DNA from: Desulfurococcales archaeon | Lineage (GTDB): Archaea > Thermoproteota > Thermoprotei_A > Sulfolobales > Acidilobaceae | Length of the DNA: 59,390 nucleotides | Assembly: GCA_015521115.1 (NCBI GenBank) | Contig: WAOT01000021.1 | Span: 1 to 59,390, forward strand | Direction of reading: 5' to 3' | In this document: positions 18,516 to 28,032 of the stretch, piece after piece | How the letters are laid out: the number at the start of each line of letters is the position of its first letter | Numbering within the stretch: position 1 is the first letter of the stretch | Notes under the pieces: model-generated | What the model was told of the DNA's origin: nothing | The model's input: the letters and a program-made list of their open reading frames with translations, nothing else | Databases searched by the model: none | Program-made: the position numbers and the translations under genes

Positions 18516-19310
18516 CTAGATCACGCCCTCCTTCTCAAGGGCCTGGATCAGCTTCTCAGCGATCTCCTCGAGCGTATCACCTTCAATTATGATCTGCTTG
18601 CGTGTGACCGTCAGGATCCTGTACTGGACGACCTCCTTCTTCGGCTGAGGCGTTATACCTAGGTCTGAGGCAGTGAGCTTCTTCTGGGGCTTCTTAGCGG
18701 CCCTCCTAATCTGGATGAGAGTTGGTGGTCTGGGCTCGTTGATCTCCTGTGTCACACTTATGACTGCAGGGAGAGGGGCTTCAAGCACCTGAATGTGATC
18801 CTCAACGTCCCTTTCCACTTTAACCTTGCCATCCGCGACCTCAACTTTACGGGCATAGCTTATGAAGGGGACACCTAGTTTAGCGGCGATCCTCCCAGCT
18901 ATCTGCCCTGTTGTCTGGTCTATGCTAGCCTCCGCCACCAGCACTAGGCTATACTCCGGTACGTACTTTTTAATGACCTCCGCGAGAACCTGGGAGGTCA
19001 CAATCTGATCCCCGTCCGCAAGTTTCTCGTCGCTAACTAGGATTGCCTCGTCAGCGCCCCTGGCTAGGGCCTCCTGAGTGACCATCCTAAGGTCTCTATT
19101 CCTCCTCGCAGGTGAGCCCCACTTGTGTAGGAGTACGGCAACCACCTTCCCCCCTAGTGCACTCTTAAGCTGCTTAGCAAGTTCTAGAGCGTTGGCGTCG
19201 ATGTCGTCGAGTTTTAGGGGTATAGCGTCTATATCTATACTCCCGTCGGGCTTCGTCCTAACCATGTCCGGGTTCAGGGCGGGTTTCACTAGAACTACTA
19301 TGTCTCCCAT
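18516..19310 (-). CDS. etfB: Electron transfer flavoprotein beta subunit
   Basis: 264 residues: an N-terminal VLVKPALNPD, DIDANALELAKQLK, then an AMP/FAD-binding stretch with SDEKLADGDQIVTSQVLAEVIKK and DQTTGQIAGRIAAKLGVPF, as in ETF-beta. The ATG start has ggtgag 5 nt upstream. First gene of etfBA. Its long upstream region holds a perfect inverted repeat beside a TATA-like element (19414-19438). Bifurcating ETFs bind a second FAD here; whether this one does cannot be told by eye. Confidence 0.92.
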   Translation of the reverse strand: MGDIVVLVKPALNPDMVRTKPDGSIDIDAIPLKLDDIDANALELAKQLKSALGGKVVAVLLHKWGSPARRNRDLRMVTQEALARGADEAILVSDEKLADGDQIVTSQVLAEVIKKYVPEYSLVLVAEASIDQTTGQIAGRIAAKLGVPFISYARKVEVADGKVKVERDVEDHIQVLEAPLPAVISVTQEINEPRPPTLIQIRRAAKKPQKKLTASDLGITPQPKKEVVQYRILTVTRKQIIIEGDTLEEIAEKLIQALEKEGVI

Positions 19311-19423
19311 ACTCGCTCACCTACTACATCCCCACGAGATACCCCATCTAGGCGCTGCTCGTTGGAGACGCCAATCTAAACCCTTAGTACGGGTGTCGGG
19401 AATCTAAGGACACACTATAAGAA

Positions 19424-19438
19424 TGTCCTGTGAGGACA
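19424..19438. promoter_or_regulatory. Candidate operator upstream of etfBA
   Basis: TGTCCT-GTG-AGGACA, a perfect 6-bp dyad directly upstream (minus sense) of a TATA-like cttatagtg at 19413-19421. A further TGTCCT half-site lies just downstream at 19407-19412. A protein bound here would cover the TBP/TFB site. Confidence 0.4.
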
Positions 19439-19460
19439 ATGTGTTCCAGTTTAAATACTC

Positions 19461-19793
19461 TCATAATCGCCCTTGAGAGGGAATTTTGTATATGTGGGCG
19501 TGGGGGACACCTCCTACACGTAGAATGCTAGCCGGGTGCAGGTATCCTTCCCTTACTGCCAGGTTCACGCTCCTCTCTCCGGTGACAACTATTATCGAAG
19601 CCGATTTCATGGCCTCTACCGCTTCCTCCTCGCCGACCAGGTCACCTCCATGGATGTTCTCCGGTATCATCAGTGCTAGCCTCCTCTCCTGGTCATAGTA
19701 TGACTTGCCGACGAGCTCTTCATCTGTTATCAGCACCATCCGGCCATACGGAGAGTCATAGGCTGCGAGCATGAGCATAGGCAAACCACACAC
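19461..19793 (-). CDS. DUF424 family protein
   Basis: About 105-110 residues of a small archaeal family of unknown function. The recognisable pattern is ITDEELVGKSY near residue 22, a middle GGDLVGEEEAVEAMKSA, and the conserved GERSVNLAVREGYLHPASILRVGGVPHA near the C-terminus. The GTG at 19793 follows ggaggggg too closely; TTG 19784 or ATG 19778 (MLMLAAYDS) may be the true start. It comes 6 nt after the coiled-coil gene and likely shares its transcript. Confidence 0.72.
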   Translation of the reverse strand: MCGLPMLMLAAYDSPYGRMVLITDEELVGKSYYDQERRLALMIPENIHGGDLVGEEEAVEAMKSASIIVVTGERSVNLAVREGYLHPASILRVGGVPHAHIYKIPSQGRL

Positions 19794-19799
19794 CCCCTC

Positions 19800-20435
19800 C
19801 TATAACCTCCTCCACGACCTGCTGGATGAGTCGTAATATACTAGCCCGTTCCTGAGCATTTTCAGGAAGAGCTTCTCATACTCACCAAGCTTAGACGCCG
19901 CCTCTCCGGGGTCGGGCGTGGACACTAGCTCTAGTAAGGCCTCAAACTCCTCTAAAGTCTCCGGCAGCATAATCGCTAGATCACCTTCAAGGTTCAAGGT
20001 AACAGCCCCCACCTCCTCCGCCACCTCTAATAGCCTGGAAGGGGGGATCCCGAGCTTGGAGCGGGCTTCGCTTGCTAGGATGTACTTGTTTTTCTCAAGA
20101 TAGTCCTTTAAGCGGCGGGCATAAGCCCTAGTGCGTCCGGAGGGAGATGGGGTTTTCGAACTTTGACTTGGAGGCTTACTAGTTAGAAGCCGTGTTATAT
20201 CGTCTATTTTCCTCTCAAGGGTGGAGAGCCTTTCCTGGAGCTCTGCTAACTTCCTGTCACACTTCTCTAACCCCTCAATAACGCGTGGGGTGAACATTGC
20301 TAAGACCTTCTCCGCTGCGAGTTTAGCGATCTTCTCGGCGTCCTCCTCGCTAACACTACTAGCCCTGCTCTGTGGGAGTGGCATGGTCGGCTCTGGGTTT
20401 TCGAAGAAGTCGTTGATCTTCCTCCTCCTCGGCAA
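19800..20435 (-). CDS. Coiled-coil protein of unknown function
   Basis: 211 residues. A basic N-terminus (MPRRRK) is followed by a predicted coiled coil at about 28-90 (EEDAEKIAKLAAEK, KLAELQERLSTLERKIDDI), a Ser/Pro linker, then a compact domain from about 103 with helix-turn-helix-like spacing (LKDYLEKNKYILASEARSKLG, PSRLLEVAEEVGA). That would fit a winged-helix DNA-binding protein, but this is only a pattern match. Start TTG with ggggtg 6 nt upstream. It sits between the 2-oxoacid oxidoreductase and DUF424 genes on the same strand. Confidence 0.55.
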   Translation of the reverse strand: MPRRRKINDFFENPEPTMPLPQSRASSVSEEDAEKIAKLAAEKVLAMFTPRVIEGLEKCDRKLAELQERLSTLERKIDDITRLLTSKPPSQSSKTPSPSGRTRAYARRLKDYLEKNKYILASEARSKLGIPPSRLLEVAEEVGAVTLNLEGDLAIMLPETLEEFEALLELVSTPDPGEAASKLGEYEKLFLKMLRNGLVYYDSSSRSWRRL

Positions 20436-20489
20436 TAGTGCACCCCAGGAAATAATGGTTTGGGGAGGGTGATAGGTGTTTGGGGGATG

Positions 20490-21425
20490 CTAGGCCGTCC
20501 TGATCACTTTATCCCTGAACATCTCCCAGGGGTCTATTAGCGGCTTACCGTTAGCGCTTACAGGCCTCTTGGCGGGGGGTAGTTCTCGGTAGTTTGCTAT
20601 CACCTTCTCAAGCCTCTGCTCGAACGTGTCCTTTGAGATGTTCACATAGAATACTCCTAGTGGGATCCTGTCGCCCCACTCGACCATTTTACCCATGATC
20701 AGTCCTATCTTCTGCTTGAACTCGTCCATAGAGCTTATGATGGGATCCCAGTTGGGGTCTTCCTCATCCAGATAGTATATTCTCTCCTCGTACCACTGCT
20801 TGGTCATGATATTGTTATATGTGGGGCACGGCTGGAGTATCTGGACGAGGCTTGTCCCCTTGTGCTCTATGGCCTTCTTGATGAGCTCCTTCGTCTGGCT
20901 AACATGGTATGCGTATCCCCTCGCTATGAAGGTGTACCCGCTCGCTAGTGCGAGGAGGAGTGGGTTCAGGTTGTCGTGTAGGTTGGGGCCGGGTAGGGCC
21001 TTAGTCCTCCACCAGCTTGGTAGTGTAGGCCCTGCCTGTCCCTTTGTGAGGCCGTAGACAGAGTTGTCATGGACTATGACCGTTATGTCTATGTTCCTCC
21101 TACCCACGGAGACGAAGTGCTCTACACCTATGCCGAGCATGTCACCGTCTCCGCCTTCAGCTATCACGACGAGATCCGGGTTAGCGATCTTTATCCCCGT
21201 GGCGGCAGGAATCGCTCTCCCGTGTAGGGAGTGCATGGTGTTTCCTTTAACGTAGTAGCATATCCTACCGCTGCACCCAATGCCGCTGACCAGTGCTAGC
21301 CTCTCTGGAGGTATGTCAAGTTCTGCTAGCGCCCTTTGGAGGGCGTTCAGTATTCCGAAGTTACCACACCCGGGACACCACTGAACCCAGGCGTCCGTCT
21401 TGTACTCGAGCCAGTTACGCGCCAC
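20490..21425 (-). CDS. 2-oxoacid:ferredoxin oxidoreductase beta subunit
   Basis: 311 residues. The cluster-binding motif WCPGCGNFG is at residues 16-24 and a further Cys pair (SGIGCSGRICYY) follows. The thiamine-diphosphate site is GDGDMLGIG with IVHDNSVYGLTKGQAGPT. Crenarchaeal homologues oxidise pyruvate or 2-oxoglutarate to the acyl-CoA and reduce ferredoxin, and can run in reverse to fix CO2. The GTG start overlaps the end of the alpha gene by 11 nt, so the two are translationally coupled. Confidence 0.93.
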   Translation of the reverse strand: MARNWLEYKTDAWVQWCPGCGNFGILNALQRALAELDIPPERLALVSGIGCSGRICYYVKGNTMHSLHGRAIPAATGIKIANPDLVVIAEGGDGDMLGIGVEHFVSVGRRNIDITVIVHDNSVYGLTKGQAGPTLPSWWRTKALPGPNLHDNLNPLLLALASGYTFIARGYAYHVSQTKELIKKAIEHKGTSLVQILQPCPTYNNIMTKQWYEERIYYLDEEDPNWDPIISSMDEFKQKIGLIMGKMVEWGDRIPLGVFYVNISKDTFEQRLEKVIANYRELPPAKRPVSANGKPLIDPWEMFRDKVIRTA

Positions 21426-23355
21426 CGTTCACCACCACCTCTCTCTCGCCTGTCTCAAGGATCCTCTTCACCGCATGGGCGACCTCCGTGTCCCAGAGGG
21501 CCCTGCCGGTGAGCTTCTTCACGAAATGCTTTATCTCGAAGCCCGTGAAACCTCTTATGAGGAAGGCGGCCTGGAGGAGGTCGTTCTGCTCAACATCTAT
21601 AACTGTCTCAGCCCTGGTCAGCACGTCTAGCACCTCCTCTCTGGGGAACGGGTAGAAGACCCTTATCTGGAGGAAGTTGGCTTTGATACCCTCGGCCTCA
21701 AGCAGTTTCAGTGCCTCCAGTATTATTGGCTTAGTGCTGCCCCACGACACTATCGTGATCTTAGCATCGGGGTCTCCGTGCAAGACTACCTTCTCCTCGC
21801 TCGGGATCTCATTGGCTATTGTCTCGAACTTCCTCCTCCTCTTCGCCATCATCTCCTCTCTCACTACAGGATCCTCTGTGGGCATCCCGTCCTCGGTGTG
21901 CTCCAAGCCGGTAACAGTCATTATAGTCTTACCCATTGGGGCCCTGGGGCTTATCCCGTCCTCTGTTATCTTATAGCGGAGGTAGCCGGGGCCTGGGTTT
22001 TCGACGAGCTTGCCCCTCTCTATCCTGATCTTAAGCGGGTCTATGTCCTCCCTATGTAGGCTTGTAACTGTCGATGCGAGGTACTTGTCGAGCACGTGGA
22101 TTACAGGGGTCTGATACTTCTCAGCCCAGTTGAGGGCCTTTATAGCGTCGTAGAACGCCTCGACGTGGTCTCCACTCGCCAAGACTATCTTCGGGTTGTC
22201 ACCGTGTCCGCTGAACATAGCGTGGAGGAGATCCTGCTGGCCCTCCCTCGTCGGGAGGCCAGTGCTGGGCCCTCCCCTCATCCATAGTGTTATGACTACA
22301 GGGATCTCTGCCATTATGCCGAGGCTGATTGCCTCATTCATGAGGGCGAAGCCGGGGCCGCTCGTGCTGGTAGCGACGCGTGCACCCGCTGCTCCGGCGC
22401 CGAGGGCCCCTATGATAGCGCTCAGCTCGTCCTCAGTCTGGAGGACAACGGCCCCAAGCTTTTTGAGGTTTAGAACCTCCTCAGCCCAGGGAGCTAGCTC
22501 TAGGTTCCTATGGCCCTCGAGGAATAGTGCCTCGTCGCTAGCGGGAGTTATGGGGTAGTAGGTCTGCATTGTGAGGCCTCCAGTTGCCTTACCCATGGCG
22601 ACAATCTCGTTTCCGGTGGCGAGCATGACGTCCTTGCCTAGATGTGGGCCTTCCGGTATGAAGCAGCAGGGGCCGCCGTAGACCTCATCAATGTACTCCG
22701 CTGCGAGCTTGGCGGCGTAGACGTTCATGTCAGCGACTTTCTTCTTGGCGGCGAAGTGGACGTTTATCGCCTTCTCTATCCATGCTAGCTCGACTCCCGA
22801 GAGGTAGAGCATGGCTGTCAGGCCCATCGTGTTTATTGTTTTCGAGGCACGGCTTAGAGGGGCTCCCGTCTCATGGGCGACCTTCCTAATGAGCTCCTTC
22901 ATGGGGAGGCCTATCAGCTTTACACCGTTCTCCTCAGCGACCTTAAGGGCGCTTCCCGCAACGGGCTCCAGGCCCTTCTCCTGGAAGAACTTGTTAAGCC
23001 TCTGCTTTAGGGGTTTAGGCATTGGGGCTATGAGCCTCAGCTTCTGGTTCACAGCCCCAGTATCATATACTATGAACCCCCCGCTCTTAATGTCTGTGAA
23101 ATGTGTGAATATGCTCTCAGCATCAAGTAGCGTTGCAGCGTCGACCGGGAAGTGTATTGCACCCGGCCGATTGGCTCGTACCCTGACGGTGAAGTAGCTG
23201 TGTGCCCCTATGATGTTGCTCTGGTACTCTCGTGTCCCTATGACGTGATAGCCTTTTAGGACGAAGCTCTTGAGGACTATCTGGCCAGCAGATTCTATTC
23301 CTCCCCCCTGGGGGCCGCCTATGAGCAGTTTCAGGTCAACGTTATCTACACTCAA
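21415..23355 (-). CDS. 2-oxoacid:ferredoxin oxidoreductase, fused gamma-alpha subunit
   Basis: 646 residues. The gamma domain comes first (LLIGGPQGGGIESAG at 10-24, to about 190), then the alpha pyrophosphate-binding domain with YYPITPASDE near 270, VATSTSGPGFALMNEAI near 325 and a C-terminal transketolase-like domain. This is the two-subunit architecture of Sulfolobus and Aeropyrum enzymes, which accept several 2-oxoacids. The start is TTG with ggggtg 7 nt upstream. It heads a run that may continue through beta, the coiled-coil gene and DUF424. Which 2-oxoacid is preferred cannot be read reliably. Confidence 0.93.
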   Translation of the reverse strand: MSVDNVDLKLLIGGPQGGGIESAGQIVLKSFVLKGYHVIGTREYQSNIIGAHSYFTVRVRANRPGAIHFPVDAATLLDAESIFTHFTDIKSGGFIVYDTGAVNQKLRLIAPMPKPLKQRLNKFFQEKGLEPVAGSALKVAEENGVKLIGLPMKELIRKVAHETGAPLSRASKTINTMGLTAMLYLSGVELAWIEKAINVHFAAKKKVADMNVYAAKLAAEYIDEVYGGPCCFIPEGPHLGKDVMLATGNEIVAMGKATGGLTMQTYYPITPASDEALFLEGHRNLELAPWAEEVLNLKKLGAVVLQTEDELSAIIGALGAGAAGARVATSTSGPGFALMNEAISLGIMAEIPVVITLWMRGGPSTGLPTREGQQDLLHAMFSGHGDNPKIVLASGDHVEAFYDAIKALNWAEKYQTPVIHVLDKYLASTVTSLHREDIDPLKIRIERGKLVENPGPGYLRYKITEDGISPRAPMGKTIMTVTGLEHTEDGMPTEDPVVREEMMAKRRRKFETIANEIPSEEKVVLHGDPDAKITIVSWGSTKPIILEALKLLEAEGIKANFLQIRVFYPFPREEVLDVLTRAETVIDVEQNDLLQAAFLIRGFTGFEIKHFVKKLTGRALWDTEVAHAVKRILETGEREVVVNGGA

Positions 23356-23381
23356 ACTATTAGCACCCCATACCTTGTCTG

Positions 23382-24017
23382 CTAGAAAACGCTGTATAAC
23401 TCCTCCTTTATATCTGGTTCAACGAATGCCCCTCTATGCACGCGATAACCCAACCGCACATATTTTCTAGCCTCAACACCTGTTATCCTCGTCTTGCAAG
23501 TGGAGCACCAGTAGAACTCGTCATCCTTTATCTCCAGCGGCTCATATTGTGGGCAAGTGTCGTCATCAAATGTTATAATGCCATGCTTATCACAGAACCC
23601 TATCCAATTGTAAACGACATGGGGCCTCCAGTACTTACAGGTGGCACACTTACCCCTGAGGGCCTGGAGCCTCTTCCCAGCCTCCTCTTCCCCCACATTT
23701 ACCCCAAAGGTATCCTCTCCTCCAAGAGGTAAATCCTCTGAGTCCATGCACGTGCTGGGGCCTCTATTGTTCCACGTATTATATAGGAGGCCGCCGGAGA
23801 ACTGGCCGAAGAAGAATGCTGCCACAAACAAGGGGATGAGGGATGTGCCCGCCCCCGCGAGTCTTCTAAGGATGAAGACTAGTGGAACGGGGGCGTGTAT
23901 GGCGAGGAACCACATGATCCTGTTACCCTGCAACTTATACTTCGCCCTCATGTAACCGAACGGGATGTTTATAGCTAGAGTTGAGGCGAGTGCAAGTATT
24001 AGATGGAGCCCCTGCAC
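23382..24017 (-). CDS. Membrane protein with a cysteine-rich metal-binding domain
   Basis: 211 residues, not recognised as a named family. Residues 1-75 hold two or three membrane helices (LHLILALASTLAINIPFG; WFLAIHAPVPLVFI; LIPLFVAAFFFGQF). The soluble part carries CATCKYW, FCDKHG, DTCPQY and WCSTCKT: six cysteines and a histidine spaced as for zinc or an Fe-S cluster. The GTG start sits very close to gaagg. It precedes the oxidoreductase alpha gene by 26 nt on the same strand, so a link to that enzyme is possible but unproven. Confidence 0.6.
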   Translation of the reverse strand: MQGLHLILALASTLAINIPFGYMRAKYKLQGNRIMWFLAIHAPVPLVFILRRLAGAGTSLIPLFVAAFFFGQFSGGLLYNTWNNRGPSTCMDSEDLPLGGEDTFGVNVGEEEAGKRLQALRGKCATCKYWRPHVVYNWIGFCDKHGIITFDDDTCPQYEPLEIKDDEFYWCSTCKTRITGVEARKYVRLGYRVHRGAFVEPDIKEELYSVF

Positions 24018-24072
24018 CCTTCAGCCCCAAGCTCTTCTCGGGGTAGGGGGAGGAAAAGGATTTGTGCCGGGA

Positions 24073-26571
24073 TCACATTTCGTTAAGGTACATGTCTTCG
24101 AGCCTTCTCAGCCTCTCCAGCATTAGCTTCCTCTCTATGCTCGCCACCCTTCTCCTCACACTGATGACAGCATCTGGGTTCACGCTTATGGAGTCTATCC
24201 CCACCCTAACGAGGAACTCGACCAGCTCGGGGTAGACGCTTGGAGCCTGACCGCATATGCTTGCCGTGATGCCGTTCCTGTGTGCTGCGTCTATTATCAT
24301 CTTTATCGCTTTTAGGACTGCAGGGTCTCTCTCGTCGAAGTATCCCATCTTCGCCAGTAGGGCACTGTCCCTGTCAACGCCTAGCACTAGCTGTGTTAGG
24401 TCGTTGCTCCCGATGCTGAAGCCGTCTACGAGCTTTGCGAACTCATCGGCTAGGAGTACTGTGCTTGGGACTTCGACCATTATCCATACCTTGAAGTCCT
24501 TCCCCCTGGTTAGGCCTTCCTCTTCCAGGATCTTGAGTGCCTTCTCAAGCTCCCATGTCGTTCTCACGAAGGGGAACATCACCCACACGTTCTTCAGGCC
24601 CCACTCCTCTCTCACCTTCTTTATAGCCCTGACCTCTAGCCTGAAGGCCGGCTCGTACTTGGGTGATATGTACCTTGACACTCCCCTCCAGCCGAGCATC
24701 GGGTTCCTCTCCTCGATGTCCTCATACTTTTCGCCGCCCTTAAGCCTCCTGTACTCGTTGCTCTTGAAGTCGCTGAACCTCACGACCACAGGCCTGGGGT
24801 AGATTGCGCTGGCAACCTTAGCTATGCCCTCGGCTAGCTTGTCGACGAAGTAGACTCCCCTGCCCTGGTCTACTAGGTATAGCGGGTGGTAGCCTATCCA
24901 GCTGCTTATTATGAACTCGATCCTCATGAGTCCTATACCGTCGAACGGGAGGTGCTTGTACTTATCGATCTCCTCCGGCGCCCCTAGGTTCATGTAGATC
25001 TTAGTTGCCGTTACAGGGTAGAGGTTGACGAGGATTTCTGGTGCTAGGCCGACCTCTGCGGCGGGTTTTGCTTCCTTCTCCTTCTCGACCTCTATCCTAC
25101 CACTTAGAACGAGCCCTCTAGTGCCATCGACTGTGACTACCATGCCATCCTTAAGCACCTTCGTAGCGTTGCCAGTACCCACTACTGCGGGAATGCCGAG
25201 CTCTCTAGCGACAATAGCTGCGTGGGCCGTCATACCTCCTTCGTCAGTTACAATGGCGGCTGCAAGCTTCATGTAAGGCACCCAGTCGGGATCCGTCATC
25301 TTTGTGACTAGGATGTCGCCTCTCTCCATCTTCTTCGCTGCCTCCTCGGGGGTGAGGGCTACCTTCACGACACCGCTGGCAACACCTGGGCTCGCGGGAA
25401 CACCTCTCACGAGGACTTTGCCCTTCTCCTCCTCAACTACTTCCTCTAGCTTTGCCTGCTCTTTAGCCCTCTTGACGCTCCAAACAGTCTCAGGCCTCGC
25501 CTGGACTAGGAAGATGTTGTTGCCCTCCTGTATCTCATAGTCTATGGCCCACTCAATGTCCATGTGCCTCCCGAAGTGCTCCTGGACTTTAAGGGCTAGC
25601 GTGGCGAGCCTCTTGATCTCATCGTCGCTCAGTGATGGCGCATCCGGCCTAATGTTGTGTTTCACTATTACCTCAGCGATCTCAGGGTACTTCTTTCTAA
25701 GCTCCTCCAGCTCCTCCTCCGTCTCTGGGAGCTTTATCTCAACATTAGTCCTACTCCTAGGGTCGAAGAAGAGTGCCTTCTCCTTCCTGCTAATCCTCCT
25801 CTCAATAATCTCCATAGTGTTCTTGTCGACTACGAAGTGGTCTGGCGTCACAACGCCAGCGACCACAAACTCCCCCAGCCCCCATGCCGACTCAATAGTT
25901 ATCTTGCTCTCATCGCCCGTCACGGGGTGAAGGGTGAACATCACCCCTGCACTCCTACTTGAGACCATCTTCTGCACAACAACCGCCATCAGAGCGTACT
26001 CGTGTGGTATGTTTAGGCTGTCCCTGTAGCTTAGTGCCCTAGCAGTCCATAGGCTTGCCCATGCCCGTTTTACGTGTTCGACTACCTCCTCCTCCCCGAT
26101 AACGTTAAGGTATGTCTCCTGCTGGCCTGCAAAGCTAGCCTCCGGGAGATCCTCCACAGTAGCGCTGCTCCTCACAGCGACTCTGGGACTCTCAATCCCT
26201 GTCCTCTTAGCAAGCTCCCTGTAGGCCTCTATGATTGCCTCCCTAATCTTCCTAGGCATTGGCGTTCTCATGAACTTCGTCCTTATGAGCTCAGAGACCT
26301 TTTCGTACTCCTCCGGCCTCCCGCTCTTAAGGTACTCCTCGAGGACATGCTTAATGTAACCGGCTATACCTGTCTCCACGATAAACTGCTTGTAAGCGTT
26401 TGAGGTAACGACGAATCCCGGTGGGACGGGGATGCCGGCTCTAATCATCTCGCCGAGTCCAGCGGCCTTTCCTCCCACGATCTCATGGTGCTCCTTGCCT
26501 ATCTCGTCTAGCCAGAGGATGTAAGCCTTTCTCTTCAGCTCCTCCCTAGGAGCCTCCATGTGCTCCACCAT
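24073..26571 (-). CDS. ppsA: Phosphoenolpyruvate synthase
   Basis: About 832 residues, converting pyruvate + ATP to PEP + AMP + phosphate, the entry to gluconeogenesis. In order: nucleotide-binding domain ([36 protein letters not shown]), the swivelling phosphohistidine domain ([18 protein letters not shown]), and the PEP-binding barrel with [17 protein letters not shown] and [11 protein letters not shown] 26571 is 26 nt after the start of a TTTATAAG box, so the message may be leaderless; ATG 26559 with ggtgg upstream is an alternative. The frame is open to 26664 but that would run past the promoter. Confidence 0.95.
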   Translation of the reverse strand: MVEHMEAPREELKRKAYILWLDEIGKEHHEIVGGKAAGLGEMIRAGIPVPPGFVVTSNAYKQFIVETGIAGYIKHVLEEYLKSGRPEEYEKVSELIRTKFMRTPMPRKIREAIIEAYRELAKRTGIESPRVAVRSSATVEDLPEASFAGQQETYLNVIGEEEVVEHVKRAWASLWTARALSYRDSLNIPHEYALMAVVVQKMVSSRSAGVMFTLHPVTGDESKITIESAWGLGEFVVAGVVTPDHFVVDKNTMEIIERRISRKEKALFFDPRSRTNVEIKLPETEEELEELRKKYPEIAEVIVKHNIRPDAPSLSDDEIKRLATLALKVQEHFGRHMDIEWAIDYEIQEGNNIFLVQARPETVWSVKRAKEQAKLEEVVEEEKGKVLVRGVPASPGVASGVVKVALTPEEAAKKMERGDILVTKMTDPDWVPYMKLAAAIVTDEGGMTAHAAIVARELGIPAVVGTGNATKVLKDGMVVTVDGTRGLVLSGRIEVEKEKEAKPAAEVGLAPEILVNLYPVTATKIYMNLGAPEEIDKYKHLPFDGIGLMRIEFIISSWIGYHPLYLVDQGRGVYFVDKLAEGIAKVASAIYPRPVVVRFSDFKSNEYRRLKGGEKYEDIEERNPMLGWRGVSRYISPKYEPAFRLEVRAIKKVREEWGLKNVWVMFPFVRTTWELEKALKILEEEGLTRGKDFKVWIMVEVPSTVLLADEFAKLVDGFSIGSNDLTQLVLGVDRDSALLAKMGYFDERDPAVLKAIKMIIDAAHRNGITASICGQAPSVYPELVEFLVRVGIDSISVNPDAVISVRRRVASIERKLMLERLRRLEDMYLNEM

Positions 26572-26589
26572 GATAATATGTGCTGTACA

Positions 26590-26597
26590 CTTATAAA
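26590..26597 (-). promoter_or_regulatory. TATA box of ppsA
   Basis: TTTATAAG on the minus strand. Its 5' end is 26 nt from the ATG at 26571, the spacing expected for a leaderless crenarchaeal transcript. Confidence 0.6.
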
Positions 26598-26610
26598 AAC
26601 CCTTATGGTA

Positions 26611-26632
26611 TCTTCCAAGAAAACATGGAAGA
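26611..26632. promoter_or_regulatory. Candidate operator upstream of ppsA
   Basis: TCTTCCA, 8 bases, TGGAAGA: a perfect 7-bp dyad between the hisS stop and the ppsA TATA box. It could alternatively be a hisS transcript-end hairpin. Confidence 0.35.
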
Positions 26633-26645
26633 GAATTGAAATATT

Positions 26646-27989
26646 CTACGAGTTGCGCCCGCATTCCTCAATGAGGAGTTCAATACTCTTAGCCGCTTCA
26701 TCCAGGCCCACTACAAGCCTCTTACCACACCCAGTATGATAAAGGGTAAGACTCCCACTCTCAGCTTCCTTCTTGCCAGCAAAAGCTAGGACGGGTATCC
26801 CCAGTCTTTGCGCTTTCCTCCTCTGAACTCTATGCCCTGTCCTGGCAAGGTTTATCCTGGTGGGTATGCCATTATCTCTCAGCAGGTTAGCAGCCTGCCA
26901 TGCGTAGCTGTAGACTTCTCTACTCTTATCCAGGACTATCACTTGGACTAGTGTTACAGTCTTCTTCTCCAGAGTGTATATGCCCAGTTCTAGTCCGGCG
27001 TCGATAATCCTCTCAATACCAATGCTCACACCGGTCGCTGGAACTCTCTCTCCCAGGAAGAGCCCTATAAGGTCGTCGTATCTTCCCCCTCCAGCCACAC
27101 TCCCAATCCTCGGCTTGTCGAGGACTACTTCCAGGATGGGGCCGGTATAGTAGTCCAGGCCCCTGACAAGGCTTAGGTCGAGCTTAACAGTTTCAGGCCT
27201 CTTTATGAGGGGGATCATCTCCTCGAGATGTGCAGCGGCGTTTTTGACATTCTCATTACCACCGTACTTCCCCCTTATCCATTGGAGAATCTCCTCTGGC
27301 TCCCCGGATAATGATATAATATCTATGATTTTATTAATAATATTATCGGATAAACCTATCTTCTCCAGCTCCCCCCTAACACCCTCTATGCCTATCTTGT
27401 CCAGCTTGTCTATAGCCCTGTAAACAGGTAATACATTAGTCAGACCCAGCTCTTCCTCGAACACGCCTCTCAGAAGCCGCCTATCGTTCAGTCTAACAGT
27501 AAAGCCGGACTCGAATCCGAGGGCTTTCAAGCTGTCGATTGTGAGGTTCACGATTTCAGCGTCGGCCTCCGGGTAGGGGCTGCCGACAATGTCGGCGTCG
27601 CACTGGTAGAACTCCCTATACCTACCCTTCTGGGGCTCCTCATGCCTCCAGACGGGGCCTATATGATACCTTTTGAAGGGTAGTGGGAGCCCCTTGTGGG
27701 TCGCCATAAACCTTGCCAGGGGGACTGTCAGGTCATATCGTAGAGCGTACTCCCTCCCACTCCAGGGATCCTTAAACCTCCAGATAAGCCTGCTCTCCGC
27801 CTCCTCACCGTACTTCCCTGCTAGCACCTCCCAGTATTCGAGGGCTGGCGTGTCTATGGGGTCGAAACCGTATAGTTGGAAGACTTTCTCAAGCCTCTGG
27901 AAGAGGTCTTTGCGCAGCAACATTATCTCCGGAGGGAAGTCCCTGAACCCCCTTGGCGGTCTCACAGGCCTAGTCAATCCCCACAGCAC
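26646..27989 (-). CDS. hisS: Histidyl-tRNA synthetase
   Basis: 447 residues at most. The class II core has motif 1 ([19 protein letters not shown]), motif 2 ([29 protein letters not shown]), the HisA signature [12 protein letters not shown], and GGRYDDL with GVSIGIERI as motif 3. The anticodon domain follows (about 350-447). The GTG at 27989 has little ribosome site; TTG four codons later has ggggtg about 9 nt upstream, and either fits. It sits upstream of ppsA on the same strand. Confidence 0.94.
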   Translation of the reverse strand: MLWGLTRPVRPPRGFRDFPPEIMLLRKDLFQRLEKVFQLYGFDPIDTPALEYWEVLAGKYGEEAESRLIWRFKDPWSGREYALRYDLTVPLARFMATHKGLPLPFKRYHIGPVWRHEEPQKGRYREFYQCDADIVGSPYPEADAEIVNLTIDSLKALGFESGFTVRLNDRRLLRGVFEEELGLTNVLPVYRAIDKLDKIGIEGVRGELEKIGLSDNIINKIIDIISLSGEPEEILQWIRGKYGGNENVKNAAAHLEEMIPLIKRPETVKLDLSLVRGLDYYTGPILEVVLDKPRIGSVAGGGRYDDLIGLFLGERVPATGVSIGIERIIDAGLELGIYTLEKKTVTLVQVIVLDKSREVYSYAWQAANLLRDNGIPTRINLARTGHRVQRRKAQRLGIPVLAFAGKKEAESGSLTLYHTGCGKRLVVGLDEAAKSIELLIEECGRNS

Positions 27990-28032
27990 CCCGAGGGTCT
28001 CGATGCACCATATAGCGACATTAAAGTGTGTC

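Noticed and set aside
26572-26664. ppsA start at 26664
   Set aside because: The segment contains the TATA box and dyad and would overlap hisS.
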